This document shows positions 1 through 7,226 of a stretch of DNA of 10,358 bases, one piece after another. The position numbers were made by a program, and so were the translations under genes. How positions within the stretch are numbered: position 1 is the first letter of the stretch; each line of letters begins with the position of its first letter. The notes beneath the pieces were generated by a model. That model was given only the letters and a program-made list of their open reading frames with translations, ran no database searches and had not been told where the DNA came from. Source of the stretch: Lysobacterales bacterium (GTDB lineage Bacteria > Pseudomonadota > Gammaproteobacteria > Xanthomonadales > Rhodanobacteraceae); assembly GCA_013298265.1 (NCBI GenBank), contig JAAFHE010000071.1, positions 1 through 10,358 of the forward strand, given 5' to 3'.

Positions 1-289
1 GCACCGAGGCCAGACTGACGGTGAGTTCTGCCGCATTCACGCCGCTGGCAGCACCGCTGCCAAACACGTTTTCAAGCTCGGCCGTGGCGTTCACTGCCGG
101 GCGCTGCGCGGCCTTGTCCGCTTCGGCAGTCAGAACGCTGGCGGTGTGGCGGAATATCTTGAGGTCAGGATGAAACGCTTCGACGCGAGCAAAAGCCGCG
201 TCGAGCGCAAGACGGTCGTCCGCGTGCGCGCCAGGGGCAAGGCACGTCGCGACGACGAGGGCGGCAAGGGCCGCCGATCGAAGAAACAT
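1..289 (-). CDS. CzcC/TolC-family outer-membrane efflux protein, N-terminal part
   Basis: This reading frame is open from the ATG at 289 to the window edge, giving 96 codons of a longer gene. It begins with a signal peptide: MFLR, a hydrophobic stretch, then cleavage expected after AHA near residue 23. The mature part reads DDRLALDAAFARVEAFHPDL, followed by a KAAQRP-VNATAELENVFGSG segment. An Ala-rich first helix with a HPDL motif, then a short beta strand ending in ENVFGSG, is the usual start of CzcC/CusC-type outer-membrane channels of RND metal exporters. Known members form trimeric outer-membrane tunnels that work with a periplasmic adaptor (CzcB) and an RND pump (CzcA); neither is visible because the operon continues beyond position 1. 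A GGAG ribosome-binding site sits six bases before the ATG and supports this start. The gene follows the CzcI-like gene with a 50-bp gap on the same strand, so the two are probably one operon. Which metal is exported cannot be read from this fragment. Confidence 0.75.
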   Translation of the reverse strand, partial: MFLRSAALAALVVATCLAPGAHADDRLALDAAFARVEAFHPDLKIFRHTASVLTAEADKAAQRPAVNATAELENVFGSGAASGVNAAELTVSLASV

Positions 290-339
290 CGGAAACTCCG
301 GATTCGTGGAAGAGGGAGCCGGCGCTAGGCCGGTGCAGC

Positions 340-714
340 TCAGGCGCGAATCGGCGGGCGCAGCGGATCGGCGGCCGGCACCGGCGCGAACCCGCTGGTG
401 CGGTGGGAGAGTGTGACCGGGTGCAGTGCGATCACGGTCAGCGCGAGCGTGCCGCAGGGCAGGGCGACGTTGCTGCAGCACAGGTCGATATGCAGCAATG
501 CATGCCAGCCGGCCGCGGGTTCGTGCTCGGCTGATTCGTCGGCCAACAGCGTCGCGCCGCCCGCACTCGCGAGCGTGCTCGCATGGGCGGCGGCGTGCAG
601 GTCGCGATGCAGTTCGCCGGCCAGGCCCAGGGTCGGCTTGACCACGGCACAGAACAGCGCCGCCAGCAGCAGGACGATACGGATCAGCGGCAATGGATGG
701 CGCGGTCGGGACAT
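340..714 (-). CDS. CzcI-like exported His/Cys protein of a metal-efflux operon
   Basis: This 124-residue protein starts with a basic MSRPRHPLPLIR segment and a hydrophobic stretch (about residues 11-25), so it is exported or anchored in the inner membrane. The remainder is rich in possible metal ligands: histidines at 36, 40, 44, 64, 71 and 75, a Cys-Cys pair at 79-80 and Cys87. It ends in a Pro-rich tail, DPLRPPIRA. Small exported proteins with scattered His/Cys and a terminal RPP-type tail are commonly the first gene of czc-type operons in proteobacteria, annotated CzcI or hypothetical. The position just ahead of a CzcC-type gene fits this. I assign it by context and overall character, not by a diagnostic motif. 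No strong ribosome-binding site precedes the ATG at 714. The likely role, periplasmic metal sensing or buffering, is inference. The opposing open frame at 398-730 has no recognisable features. Confidence 0.6.
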   Translation of the reverse strand: MSRPRHPLPLIRIVLLLAALFCAVVKPTLGLAGELHRDLHAAAHASTLASAGGATLLADESAEHEPAAGWHALLHIDLCCSNVALPCGTLALTVIALHPVTLSHRTSGFAPVPAADPLRPPIRA

Positions 715-735
715 GTGGCGCGCAGCCTAGTCGGC

Positions 736-752
736 TGTGTAGCTGTTACACA
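736..752. promoter_or_regulatory. Perfect dyad upstream of the metal-efflux operon, candidate operator
   Basis: TGTGTA, five bases (GCTGT), then TACACA form a perfect six-base inverted repeat. It lies 22-38 bases upstream of the ATG of the minus-strand CzcI-like gene, where a regulator would overlap the promoter or leader. I cannot assign it to a regulator family. Metal regulators of several families bind dyads of this size, but no regulator gene is in the window. The rest of the gap shows no convincing -35/-10 pair on the minus strand. Confidence 0.35.
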
Positions 753-779
753 ATTGCCGCCTGCCGTCACAGCGTAGCC

Positions 780-848
780 CGCCTTTCTCGCACCCGTTCG
801 TAGCGAGGGCGTCTCGGCGGCCGCAGTAGAAGGGGTGTGAGAAAGGCG
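780..848. repeat. REP/REPIN-like element: 16-bp inverted repeat around a 37-bp spacer
   Basis: The left arm CGCCTTTCTCGCACCC (780-795) and right arm GGGTGTGAGAAAGGCG (833-848) are inverted copies matching at 15 of 16 positions. The 37-base spacer is GC-rich and contains two GTAG tetranucleotides (800-803 and 826-829). No T-tract follows either arm, so this is not an ordinary intrinsic terminator. Such paired palindromes between genes are typical of REP or REPIN families in gammaproteobacteria. It could instead belong to the end of the adjacent insertion sequence, whose left boundary is not defined. It lies between the efflux operon and the transposase. Confidence 0.6.
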
Positions 849-2188
849 AGTTAAGCGCAATACTGTTCAGATAGAAAAATCAGCTGATAATCTGTGCTCC
901 TCGAGGCTTTAGTGGGCATGGACGATGGCGAGAACCCGCAAGACGCTGCCGGCGAAGGTGGACATTGCGCATTTGATCAGCGCTGGCGTGCTGGCGAGCG
1001 TGTGCCCTCGAGGTTTAATCGAGGAAGTGTTGGCCGACACGGGCAAGGCGAGCCAACGCGAGCGACTTCTGCCGGCACCGGCGGTGGTGTACTACGTGAT
1101 GGCGATGGCGCTGTGGCGCGAGGCGCCGCTTGAGGAAGTGCTGCGGGTGGTGTGCGAGGGGCTGCAATGGCTGGGTGGCGGCGAGGCCGGCGCGGTACAG
1201 GCCAGCAAGTCGGCGATCTCCCAGGCGCGGACCCGGCTGGGGGCGCAGGTCATGCGCGAGCTGGCCGAGCGCGTGCTGCGCCCGCTGGCCGACTCGGGAG
1301 CGCCGGGGGCTTGGTATCGTGACCTTCGCATCATGGCGCTGGACGGCAGTTGCATGGACGTTGCCGATGAGGCGGCCAATGCCGAGTACTTCGGCTATCC
1401 GGGCGCCTCACGCGGCCAGAGCGCCTTCCCGCAGGCGCGTGTGCTGGGCCTGGTGGAGTGCGGCACGCATGTGGTGACGGCCGCTGCGGTGGCTGCCTAC
1501 GGCCAGAGCGAGCAGGCCATGGCGGCGCAGCTGTTGCCGGCCAAGCTGAAGCCCGACATGCTGGTGCTGGCCGACCGCAACTTCTACGGCTTCAAGCTCT
1601 GGCGCATCGCCTGTGCCAGCGGCGCCAAACTGGCTTGGCGGGTCAAATCCAATCTCAAGCTCCCGGTGGAGCAAACGCTGCCCGATGGATCGTTTCTCAG
1701 CACCGTCTTCGACAGTGAGGATCGGCAGCGCCGTGCGGGGCATACCGTGCGCATCATCGAGTACACGCTGCACGACTCGGCCACTCCGGTGCAGGACAGC
1801 TACCGGCTGATCACCAACATCCTTGATCCCGAGCAGGCGCCGGCGCTGGAACTGGCCGCGCTGTACCACGAGCGCTGGGAAATCGAGGGCGTCTTCGACG
1901 AGTTCAAGACGCACCTGCGCGCCAACAGCACCGTGCTGCGTAGCAAGACCCCGGAACTGGTTCAGCAAGAGCTGTGGGGTTTACTGCTGGCGCACTTCGC
2001 CATTCGCCAATTGATGGCACAAGCCGCGTGGCCGCGCGGGCTCGACCCTGATCGACTGAGCTTCACGAACGCCGTGCGGGTGATCAAGCGCAAGATGCCG
2101 CAAGCTGCGGCCGTTCCCCCCTGAGCGATTGACAGCCTGGTGCGATGCGCTGTCTCAGGCGGGTATTCAAGCGCCATCGCCGACGTGA
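849..2188 (+). mobile_element. IS4-family insertion sequence, decayed, right end missing
   Basis: The element is defined by its transposase reading frame; both boundaries are approximate. The 76 bases before the transposase start are AT-richer than the surroundings and contain a ten-base palindrome, ATCAGCTGAT (879-888). A GATAAT hexamer at 886-891 could be its -10 box. I looked for an inverted copy of the 849-890 sequence downstream of the transposase, up to 2300, and found none. With the truncated transposase this suggests that the right end has been deleted. No target-site duplication could be identified. Confidence 0.55.
925..2188 (+). pseudogene. IS4-family DDE transposase, frameshifted and 3'-truncated
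   Basis: The first 399 codons (925-2124) are a clear IS4-family transposase. An IS4 N-terminal domain (about residues 10-90, including LLPAPAVVYYVMAMALWREA) is followed by the RNase-H-like catalytic domain. Asp140 (in MALDGSCMDV), Asp217 (in LVLADRNF) and Glu321 make up the DDE triad. The family's Y-(2)-R-(3)-E-(6)-K signature is intact as Y314, R317, E321 and K328 in YHERWEIEGVFDEFK. The frame stops at 2122-2124 just after QAAAVPP, at a run of six C (2116-2121). With one C fewer the frame continues ERLTAWCDALSQAGIQAPSP to a TGA at 2186-2188, which looks like native continuation. Even then the basic C-terminal tail usual for relatives of about 440 residues is absent. I infer a frameshift plus a 3' deletion, so a probably inactive copy. 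The body is well preserved, so decay looks recent. Confidence 0.75.
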
Positions 2189-2300
2189 TTCCGGTATTCG
2201 CGATTACGTAGTATGTTTTCAAGAACGACTGATCATTTTTCCGGCCAATCTGCGATTTGCAGGAATACAGTCTCCAATTCGTTCCCTCTCAGGACCGACG
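2189..2300 (+). promoter_or_regulatory. Leader of the delta-60 repeat gene between the IS remnant and its ATG
   Basis: This 112-bp gap is noticeably AT-richer than its surroundings, as expected of a promoter region. A TAGTAT hexamer at 2209-2214 could be a -10 box, but no good -35 box lies 16-18 bases upstream. An AGGAC sequence at 2291-2295 is a modest ribosome-binding site for the ATG at 2301. Because the decayed IS ends right here, part of the original upstream region may have been replaced. Confidence 0.3.
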
Positions 2301-4496
2301 ATGAACCAGCGCTTCCGTTCGACTGCCCGCCCGTGGCAGGTTGCGTGCTTGATCGCTGCGAGTCTCGCGGCGCCGGTCTTCGCGCAGACGGCAGTGCCGC
2401 TGGCAAATCCGGACTTACATCTGGCTGTCGGCGGCACCGTGCGCACGATGGCGCGCTTGACCGATGGCAGTGTGGTCTTCTCCGGATCGTTCACGTCCGT
2501 GGGCGGAGTTGCCCATAATGGCTTCGCCAAGCTGCTTCCAGACGGAACGCTGGATACGAACTGGAATCCGTCGGCGTGTTTCGGCGGTCCGCCGGATACG
2601 TTTGCTGCGTCGAGCGATGGTGGACTATTTGTCGCCTGCAATTTCACGGTGCTCAAGTTTTCAGGCAGCGGCACCGTGGACCCGGACTGGCACCCCACGG
2701 TGGACTCGGTCCGCAAGTTAGCGGTGGACGGTACCGGCAACGTGTATATCGCCGGATATGACTACCTCAAGAAGGTGTCGGGCAGCGGCACTGGAACGTT
2801 GCAATGGTCCAAATACATGGACGCCCCGGCGACCGGCCTCGCCGTCGACAGTGACGGCAACGTGTATGTCAGCGGCAACTTCACCCGCGTCGGAAGCGAT
2901 ATTCGCAACGGCCTGGCAAAGATCACTAGTGCAGGCACCGTACTGGGGTGGAATCCGGGGCCCGACGGCAGCGTATCCAGTTTTGCCTTCGATGCCGCAA
3001 ACAATGTCTATGCAGCGGGTCGCTTCTCGTCGATCGGCGGACAGGCCCGCAACGGTGTCGCCAAGCTTTCTGGAAGTGGTGCCGGCGCAGCGGATCCGAA
3101 TTGGAATCCTGCACCCGACTCCACTTTTTTCACCAGCGTCATTACTGGTGCCAGCGGCGATGTTTATGTGGCTGGAACTTTCACCACGATCGGCGGACAA
3201 AGCCGCAAGAGCGTGGCGAAACTTTCTGCCACCACCGGGGCCGCGGACCCGAGTTGGAATGCCGTAGTCAACGATGACGTGTACCAGGTCTTGCTGACGG
3301 GTGCAGGGAACATTTATCTGGGCGGTCATTTCACTTCCGTGGGAACGCAGCCGCGGTTGGCACTGGCCGTCGTTGCAGAAAGCAATGCCGCCGCCGCAGG
3401 TGGCATCAACGTCGAATTGCCGGCAAGAGTCGTTGCATTGGCGAAACAGCCGGGCGGCGGAATGATCGTTGGCGGCGTCTTCGATCTGGCAGGTGGGCTG
3501 TCGCGTGTGAATCTGCTGCGCTTGCAGCCGGATGGCACGCTGGACCCGCTGTGGAATCCTGGGATGAATCGCGAAGGCCTGGTGAAAGCCATCGTCACGA
3601 ACAACAACGGTGATGTGTTCGTGGGCGGCGGATTCTGGTTCATGGGAGGGCAGGTCAGACTCGGTTTGGCCAAGCTGTCTGGTGGCGGCACGGGCGCTGC
3701 AGACATCGCCTGGGGGATTCCGAGTGCCACCACGAATTATGTCGATGCGATGGCGATCGATACGGCAGGGCATCTTTACGTCGCAGGACCATTCAGCAGT
3801 ATCGGTGGGCAAACCCGCCGGTTCCTGGCCAAGCTGTCCGACAGCGGGAGCGGGCAAGTCGATCCTTTATGGAATCCGTCACCGGATCAGGGCGTTTTGT
3901 CCTTGGCCACCAACGCTGCCGGTGATGTCTTCGTCGTAGGCTGGTTCACGAGCATCGGCGGGGGAGCGAACAGGAAATACATCGCCAAACTTTCCGGCAC
4001 GGGCACGGGCACGGGCGCGGCGGATCCCACGTGGGCACCGTGGGCGGACAGTCGGGTTGGGGCGCTCGCGGTCGATGCCGCAGGCAACGTGCATGTCGGC
4101 GGACTGTTCTCGATCATGGGCGGTGAGTTGCGTAACCGCATTGCGCGGATGCCCAGCGTCGGCACCGGAGCCGCCGACTTGAACTGGGATCCTTCTGCCG
4201 ATGGCGAAGTCCGCCACATCGACTTCGATGCGATGGGGAATGTTTACACCAGCGGCGCGTTCTCGAATATTGGCGGAAACAGTCGCAGCGGTATCGCCAT
4301 GCTGGCCGGCGGAAGCACGGGTGCTGCCACGGCCTGGAGCGTTACGGCCGCGGTCGGCTCTGTGGAAACGTTGACCGTCGCAACGAACGGCATCGTCTAT
4401 GTAGGTGGCACATTCACGAGCATCGGTGGCCAACCGCGTAGTGGGCTCGCAGCCTTCGGTGGCGACCGCCTCTTCGCCAATGGGCTCGAGAATTGA
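2301..4496 (+). CDS. Secreted delta-60 repeat protein, 14 repeat units, possible double beta-propeller
   Basis: This 731-residue protein starts at the ATG at 2301, not at the upstream ATG at 2145: a signal peptide begins exactly here (MNQRFRSTARPW, a hydrophobic core, cleavage after VFA at residue 28) and AGGAC precedes it. The mature protein is almost entirely repeats of about 49 residues with the pattern V-Y-V-x-G-x-F-T-S-I-G-G, then R-x-x-x-A-K-L, G-A-A-D-P-x-W-N-P. I count 14 such units, the second and third degenerate (LFVACNFTVLKFSGSG and VYIAGYDYLKKVSGSG). The pattern is that of delta-60 repeats, in large extracellular proteins of bacteria. Repeats of this type are expected to form beta-propeller blades; 14 units would make two seven-bladed propellers, which is inference. 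The protein ends GGDRLFANGLEN. No enzymatic motif is visible, so the function is unknown; surface binding or adhesion is plausible. Its stop codon is 28 bp from the stop of the convergent c-di-GMP gene. Confidence 0.85.
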   Translation: MNQRFRSTARPWQVACLIAASLAAPVFAQTAVPLANPDLHLAVGGTVRTMARLTDGSVVFSGSFTSVGGVAHNGFAKLLPDGTLDTNWNPSACFGGPPDTFAASSDGGLFVACNFTVLKFSGSGTVDPDWHPTVDSVRKLAVDGTGNVYIAGYDYLKKVSGSGTGTLQWSKYMDAPATGLAVDSDGNVYVSGNFTRVGSDIRNGLAKITSAGTVLGWNPGPDGSVSSFAFDAANNVYAAGRFSSIGGQARNGVAKLSGSGAGAADPNWNPAPDSTFFTSVITGASGDVYVAGTFTTIGGQSRKSVAKLSATTGAADPSWNAVVNDDVYQVLLTGAGNIYLGGHFTSVGTQPRLALAVVAESNAAAAGGINVELPARVVALAKQPGGGMIVGGVFDLAGGLSRVNLLRLQPDGTLDPLWNPGMNREGLVKAIVTNNNGDVFVGGGFWFMGGQVRLGLAKLSGGGTGAADIAWGIPSATTNYVDAMAIDTAGHLYVAGPFSSIGGQTRRFLAKLSDSGSGQVDPLWNPSPDQGVLSLATNAAGDVFVVGWFTSIGGGANRKYIAKLSGTGTGTGAADPTWAPWADSRVGALAVDAAGNVHVGGLFSIMGGELRNRIARMPSVGTGAADLNWDPSADGEVRHIDFDAMGNVYTSGAFSNIGGNSRSGIAMLAGGSTGAATAWSVTAAVGSVETLTVATNGIVYVGGTFTSIGGQPRSGLAAFGGDRLFANGLEN
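3996..4016 (+). repeat. Hexanucleotide tandem repeat inside the delta-60 gene
   Basis: About three and a half copies of GGCACG run in frame and encode Gly-Thr-Gly-Thr-Gly-Thr. The equivalent position in other repeat units is a short Gly/Ser loop such as GSGAGAAD, so the tract lengthens a surface loop by a few residues. Gain or loss of one six-base unit keeps the frame. Confidence 0.7.
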
Positions 4497-4524
4497 ATCC
4501 GGCTGCATTGGCCAGTTTAGGATT

Positions 4525-7101
4525 TCAGCCCGTGGCGGCGTCGTTGCCGGCGACGATTTCGAGTTGGCCGCCGGCGGCGCGCAGTCCGGCCTTGGGCCGG
4601 CCGACATAGAAACCCTGCGCATAGTCCACGCCGCAGTTGCGTAGCGCACGCAGGATTTCCGGCCGGTCCACGTATTCGGCGACGGTGATCTTGCCGATCG
4701 AGTGGGCGATGCTCGTGATCGCGGTGATCACGGCCAGGTCGACCGGATCGGTCAGCAGGCCCTGGGTGAAGGATCCGTCGATCTTGAGCATGTCCACGTC
4801 GAGATGCTTCAGATGCGTGAAGGAAGAGAAGCCGACGCCGAAATCGTCCAGCGCGAAGCGGCAGCCGAAGCCGCGCAGTTCGGTGATCAGGTTGCGTGCC
4901 GCATCGAGGTTGTTCAGTGCGCCGGTCTCGGTGATCTCGAAGGCGACCGCGCGCGGATCGATGTTGTACTCGACGAGGCGATCGGTGATGAAGCGCGCCA
5001 GTTCGGGTTGGCCGATCGACTGTGCCGAGAGGTTGATCGAGATGCCGACCGGCGGCTCGTACGGAGCTGTCTCGCGCAGCGCCTTGAGCGCATTGCGGAT
5101 CACCCAGCGATCGATTTCGCCGATCAGGCTGAAGCGTTCGGCGGCGGGCAGGAAGGCGGAAGGCGCGACCAGGCTGCCGTCGGGATTGCGCAGGCGGATC
5201 AGCGCTTCGTAGAACACGCGCTGCTGCTGGTTGCGGCGCAGGTGGCGCGTCCACAGCGCGCCGTGCTGTTCGGGCAGGCTGTCGCAGTCGATCTGGCGCA
5301 GCGGCAGTATCGGCTGGAAGCAGAGTACGAACTGGTCCAGGCGCAGCGCTTCTTCCAGGCGCGCGCTCCAGCCCAGTTCCAGGTCCATCAGGGTGCGCTG
5401 TTCCGCATCCTCGGCGAAGACGTGCACCTGGTTGCGGCCGTGGCTCTTGGCCAGGTGCAGGGCGATGTCGGCGTTGGCCATGGCCTCGGTGCGCGAGGGC
5501 GTGTCCTGGTCGAGCACGGCCACGCCGATGCTGACCCCGACACGATAGCTCTTGCCGCCATAGACGAAGGGCGAACCGACGATGGCGCGGCGGAAGTCGT
5601 CGGCAACCGCGTTGGCGCGGTCGATGCTGATGTTGCGCAGGATCACCGCGTATTCGTCGCCGCCCATGCGGGCGAGATGGTCTGATCCACGCAGGCGCGC
5701 GGACAGGCGCCGGCTCATTTCCACCAGCAGCTGATCGCCTGCGGTATGTCCGGCTGTGTCGTTGATGTACTTGAAGCGGTCGAGATCCATGAACAGCAGG
5801 ATGGACACCTGGTCGGTGCGCTTGAGCCGCGCGACTTCCTGTTCCAGCTGGGTTTCGAACCAGGCGCGGTTCTTGAGCTTGGTCAGCGCATCGTGGCTGG
5901 CCTGCCAGCGCAGTTCCTCCTCGAGCATGCGGCGCGATGAGATATCGCGGAAGGCGACCACCGAACCTTCGCGATGGCCATCCAGGTTCAGCGGATAGAC
6001 CGTGCATTCCACCGGCATTGGCCGGCCGCGCGTCCAGAACACCGACTGCCAGCCGGGCACCTGGCTGCCCTGGGCATAGGCCTGCGACAGGAAACAGCTC
6101 GCGGTCGTCGTCGGCGTGCCGTCCTCGAACGCATAGTGGAAAAGTTCATGCGCGCTGCGGCCGATCAGCTCTTCCGTGCGGTCATAGCCGAGCATGTCGA
6201 GCGCGGCGGGATTGACGAACTGGATCACGCCGCGCGCGTCGACGCCGTAGACACCGTCGCCGACCGAGGACAGGATGCTCTGCAGCCGGCGCCGCTCCGC
6301 ATCGACCGACTGGCGGTCCTGCACGGTGCGCGCGAGCGAGCCGAGGCGGGCCAGGAACAGTTCGCGCGCCTCGCTCTTGAACAGGCATTCCAGCGCACCG
6401 GCGGCCAGCGATTCGTTGATGACGCGATCGGAATAGGTGCCCGTGATGACAGCCGTGAGCACGCCAGCGGTGCGCGGATCGTCCTTGAGGCGGCGTACCA
6501 GCACCGGGCCCGGATCGCCGGGCATGAAGTAGTCGACGATGGCGATGTCGAAGGTGGTGGCCTGGGCCTTGGCCCAGCCGTCTTCCACGTCATTGGCGGT
6601 TTCCACCACGTAGCCCTGCTTCATGAGCAGGCGGCGGAATGCCATGCGCACCGTGGCCGAGTCGTCGACGAAGAGGATGCGCAGGTGGGACTGGCCGCCC
6701 AGGTCCAGATTCTGCAATTGCGCCGCGGGCGCGAGCAGCTTGGTCAGCGCGTCGGCGCATTCGCTGTAGTCCGACCACAGCAGCAGCGCCGTGCTCGGCC
6801 GCTTCATCATCCAGTTGACGGCACCCGCGTCGCTGCTGTCGGCCAGCAGCAGCACGGCCAGATGCTCGAACTCCTCGCGCCGCAGCAGCGCGAACAGTTC
6901 GTCGGCCAGGTTGTCGGCGAATTCCGGCCAGCCCAGCACGATCCCGCGCAGCGCGCTGACCGTTTCGCCCTGGCGGCGCAACACCTCCAGGGCCTGGGCG
7001 TAGTCGTTCACTTCGGTGATGTCATAGCCTTTCGGCGCCAGCAACGAGCGAACTGCCCGCCGACGCGTCGCCGAGGCTTCCAGCAGCAAAACCCGATCCA
7101 T
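4525..7101 (-). CDS. Rec-Rec-PAS-GGDEF-EAL cyclic-di-GMP turnover protein
   Basis: The product has 858 residues from the ATG at 7101, chosen because a GGGGA ribosome-binding site precedes it and the protein then opens [10 protein letters not shown] like a receiver; an upstream ATG at 7173 adds 24 unconvincing residues. Rec1 (about 1-125) has lost the phosphoacceptor Asp: Gly57 stands in IVLGW. Rec2 (about 139-255) is complete with D146, D147, D190, T220 and K242. A PAS domain (about 270-390) follows. The GGDEF domain (about 395-565) has an intact active site, GGDEY at 480-484, and an I-site, RGSD at 471-474, for product inhibition. The EAL domain (about 575-840) keeps E632 of EAL, N690, E722, D752-D753, K773, E809 and Q829, so it should be an active phosphodiesterase. 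About 20 extra residues (roughly 602-625) sit just before the EAL motif. The protein is cytosolic, without membrane segments. Whether synthesis or breakdown of c-di-GMP dominates cannot be told from sequence. It is divergent from orn. Confidence 0.93.
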   Translation of the reverse strand: MDRVLLLEASATRRRAVRSLLAPKGYDITEVNDYAQALEVLRRQGETVSALRGIVLGWPEFADNLADELFALLRREEFEHLAVLLLADSSDAGAVNWMMKRPSTALLLWSDYSECADALTKLLAPAAQLQNLDLGGQSHLRILFVDDSATVRMAFRRLLMKQGYVVETANDVEDGWAKAQATTFDIAIVDYFMPGDPGPVLVRRLKDDPRTAGVLTAVITGTYSDRVINESLAAGALECLFKSEARELFLARLGSLARTVQDRQSVDAERRRLQSILSSVGDGVYGVDARGVIQFVNPAALDMLGYDRTEELIGRSAHELFHYAFEDGTPTTTASCFLSQAYAQGSQVPGWQSVFWTRGRPMPVECTVYPLNLDGHREGSVVAFRDISSRRMLEEELRWQASHDALTKLKNRAWFETQLEQEVARLKRTDQVSILLFMDLDRFKYINDTAGHTAGDQLLVEMSRRLSARLRGSDHLARMGGDEYAVILRNISIDRANAVADDFRRAIVGSPFVYGGKSYRVGVSIGVAVLDQDTPSRTEAMANADIALHLAKSHGRNQVHVFAEDAEQRTLMDLELGWSARLEEALRLDQFVLCFQPILPLRQIDCDSLPEQHGALWTRHLRRNQQQRVFYEALIRLRNPDGSLVAPSAFLPAAERFSLIGEIDRWVIRNALKALRETAPYEPPVGISINLSAQSIGQPELARFITDRLVEYNIDPRAVAFEITETGALNNLDAARNLITELRGFGCRFALDDFGVGFSSFTHLKHLDVDMLKIDGSFTQGLLTDPVDLAVITAITSIAHSIGKITVAEYVDRPEILRALRNCGVDYAQGFYVGRPKAGLRAAGGQLEIVAGNDAATG

Positions 7102-7226
7102 TTCCCCGCCCCTGTTCCCCTGGGGATGCCCCAGGTTATACGCCATGGCAGGGGGCTGCAAATTGGCTGCCAACGGCTCCTGGTACTACTATCGGCGGAT
7201 TCCGCAGTTCAGCCAGGGAGAGGGCG
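7102..7226. promoter_or_regulatory. Shared divergent promoter region of the c-di-GMP gene and orn
   Basis: This 125-bp gap must hold promoters for both divergent genes. On the plus strand TTGGCT (7163-7168) and TACTAT (7187-7192), 18 bases apart, each match the sigma-70 consensus at four of six positions and could drive orn. TTGGC and GCCAA flank one base at 7163-7173, a small dyad overlapping that -35 box. GGGAGAGGG at 7216-7224 is a good ribosome-binding site for the TTG start of orn. No clear promoter for the minus-strand gene was found. Confidence 0.35.

Noticed and set aside
146..328. 60-codon Arg/Lys-rich plus-strand open frame
   Set aside because: It lies antisense to the signal peptide and start of the CzcC-like gene; its basic composition is the complement of Ala/Leu-rich coding on the minus strand.
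2145..2300. N-terminal extension of the delta-60 frame back to an ATG at 2145
   Set aside because: It overlaps the out-of-frame transposase tail and lacks protein-like features, while a textbook signal peptide with a ribosome-binding site begins at 2301.
2718..3857. 379-codon open frame antisense to the delta-60 gene
   Set aside because: It mirrors the repeat coding sequence on the other strand; no recognisable domain, and composition follows the GC-rich codon pattern of the real gene.
4497..4524. Bidirectional terminator between the convergent delta-60 and c-di-GMP genes
   Set aside because: No convincing stem-loop or T-tract is visible in the 28-bp gap.
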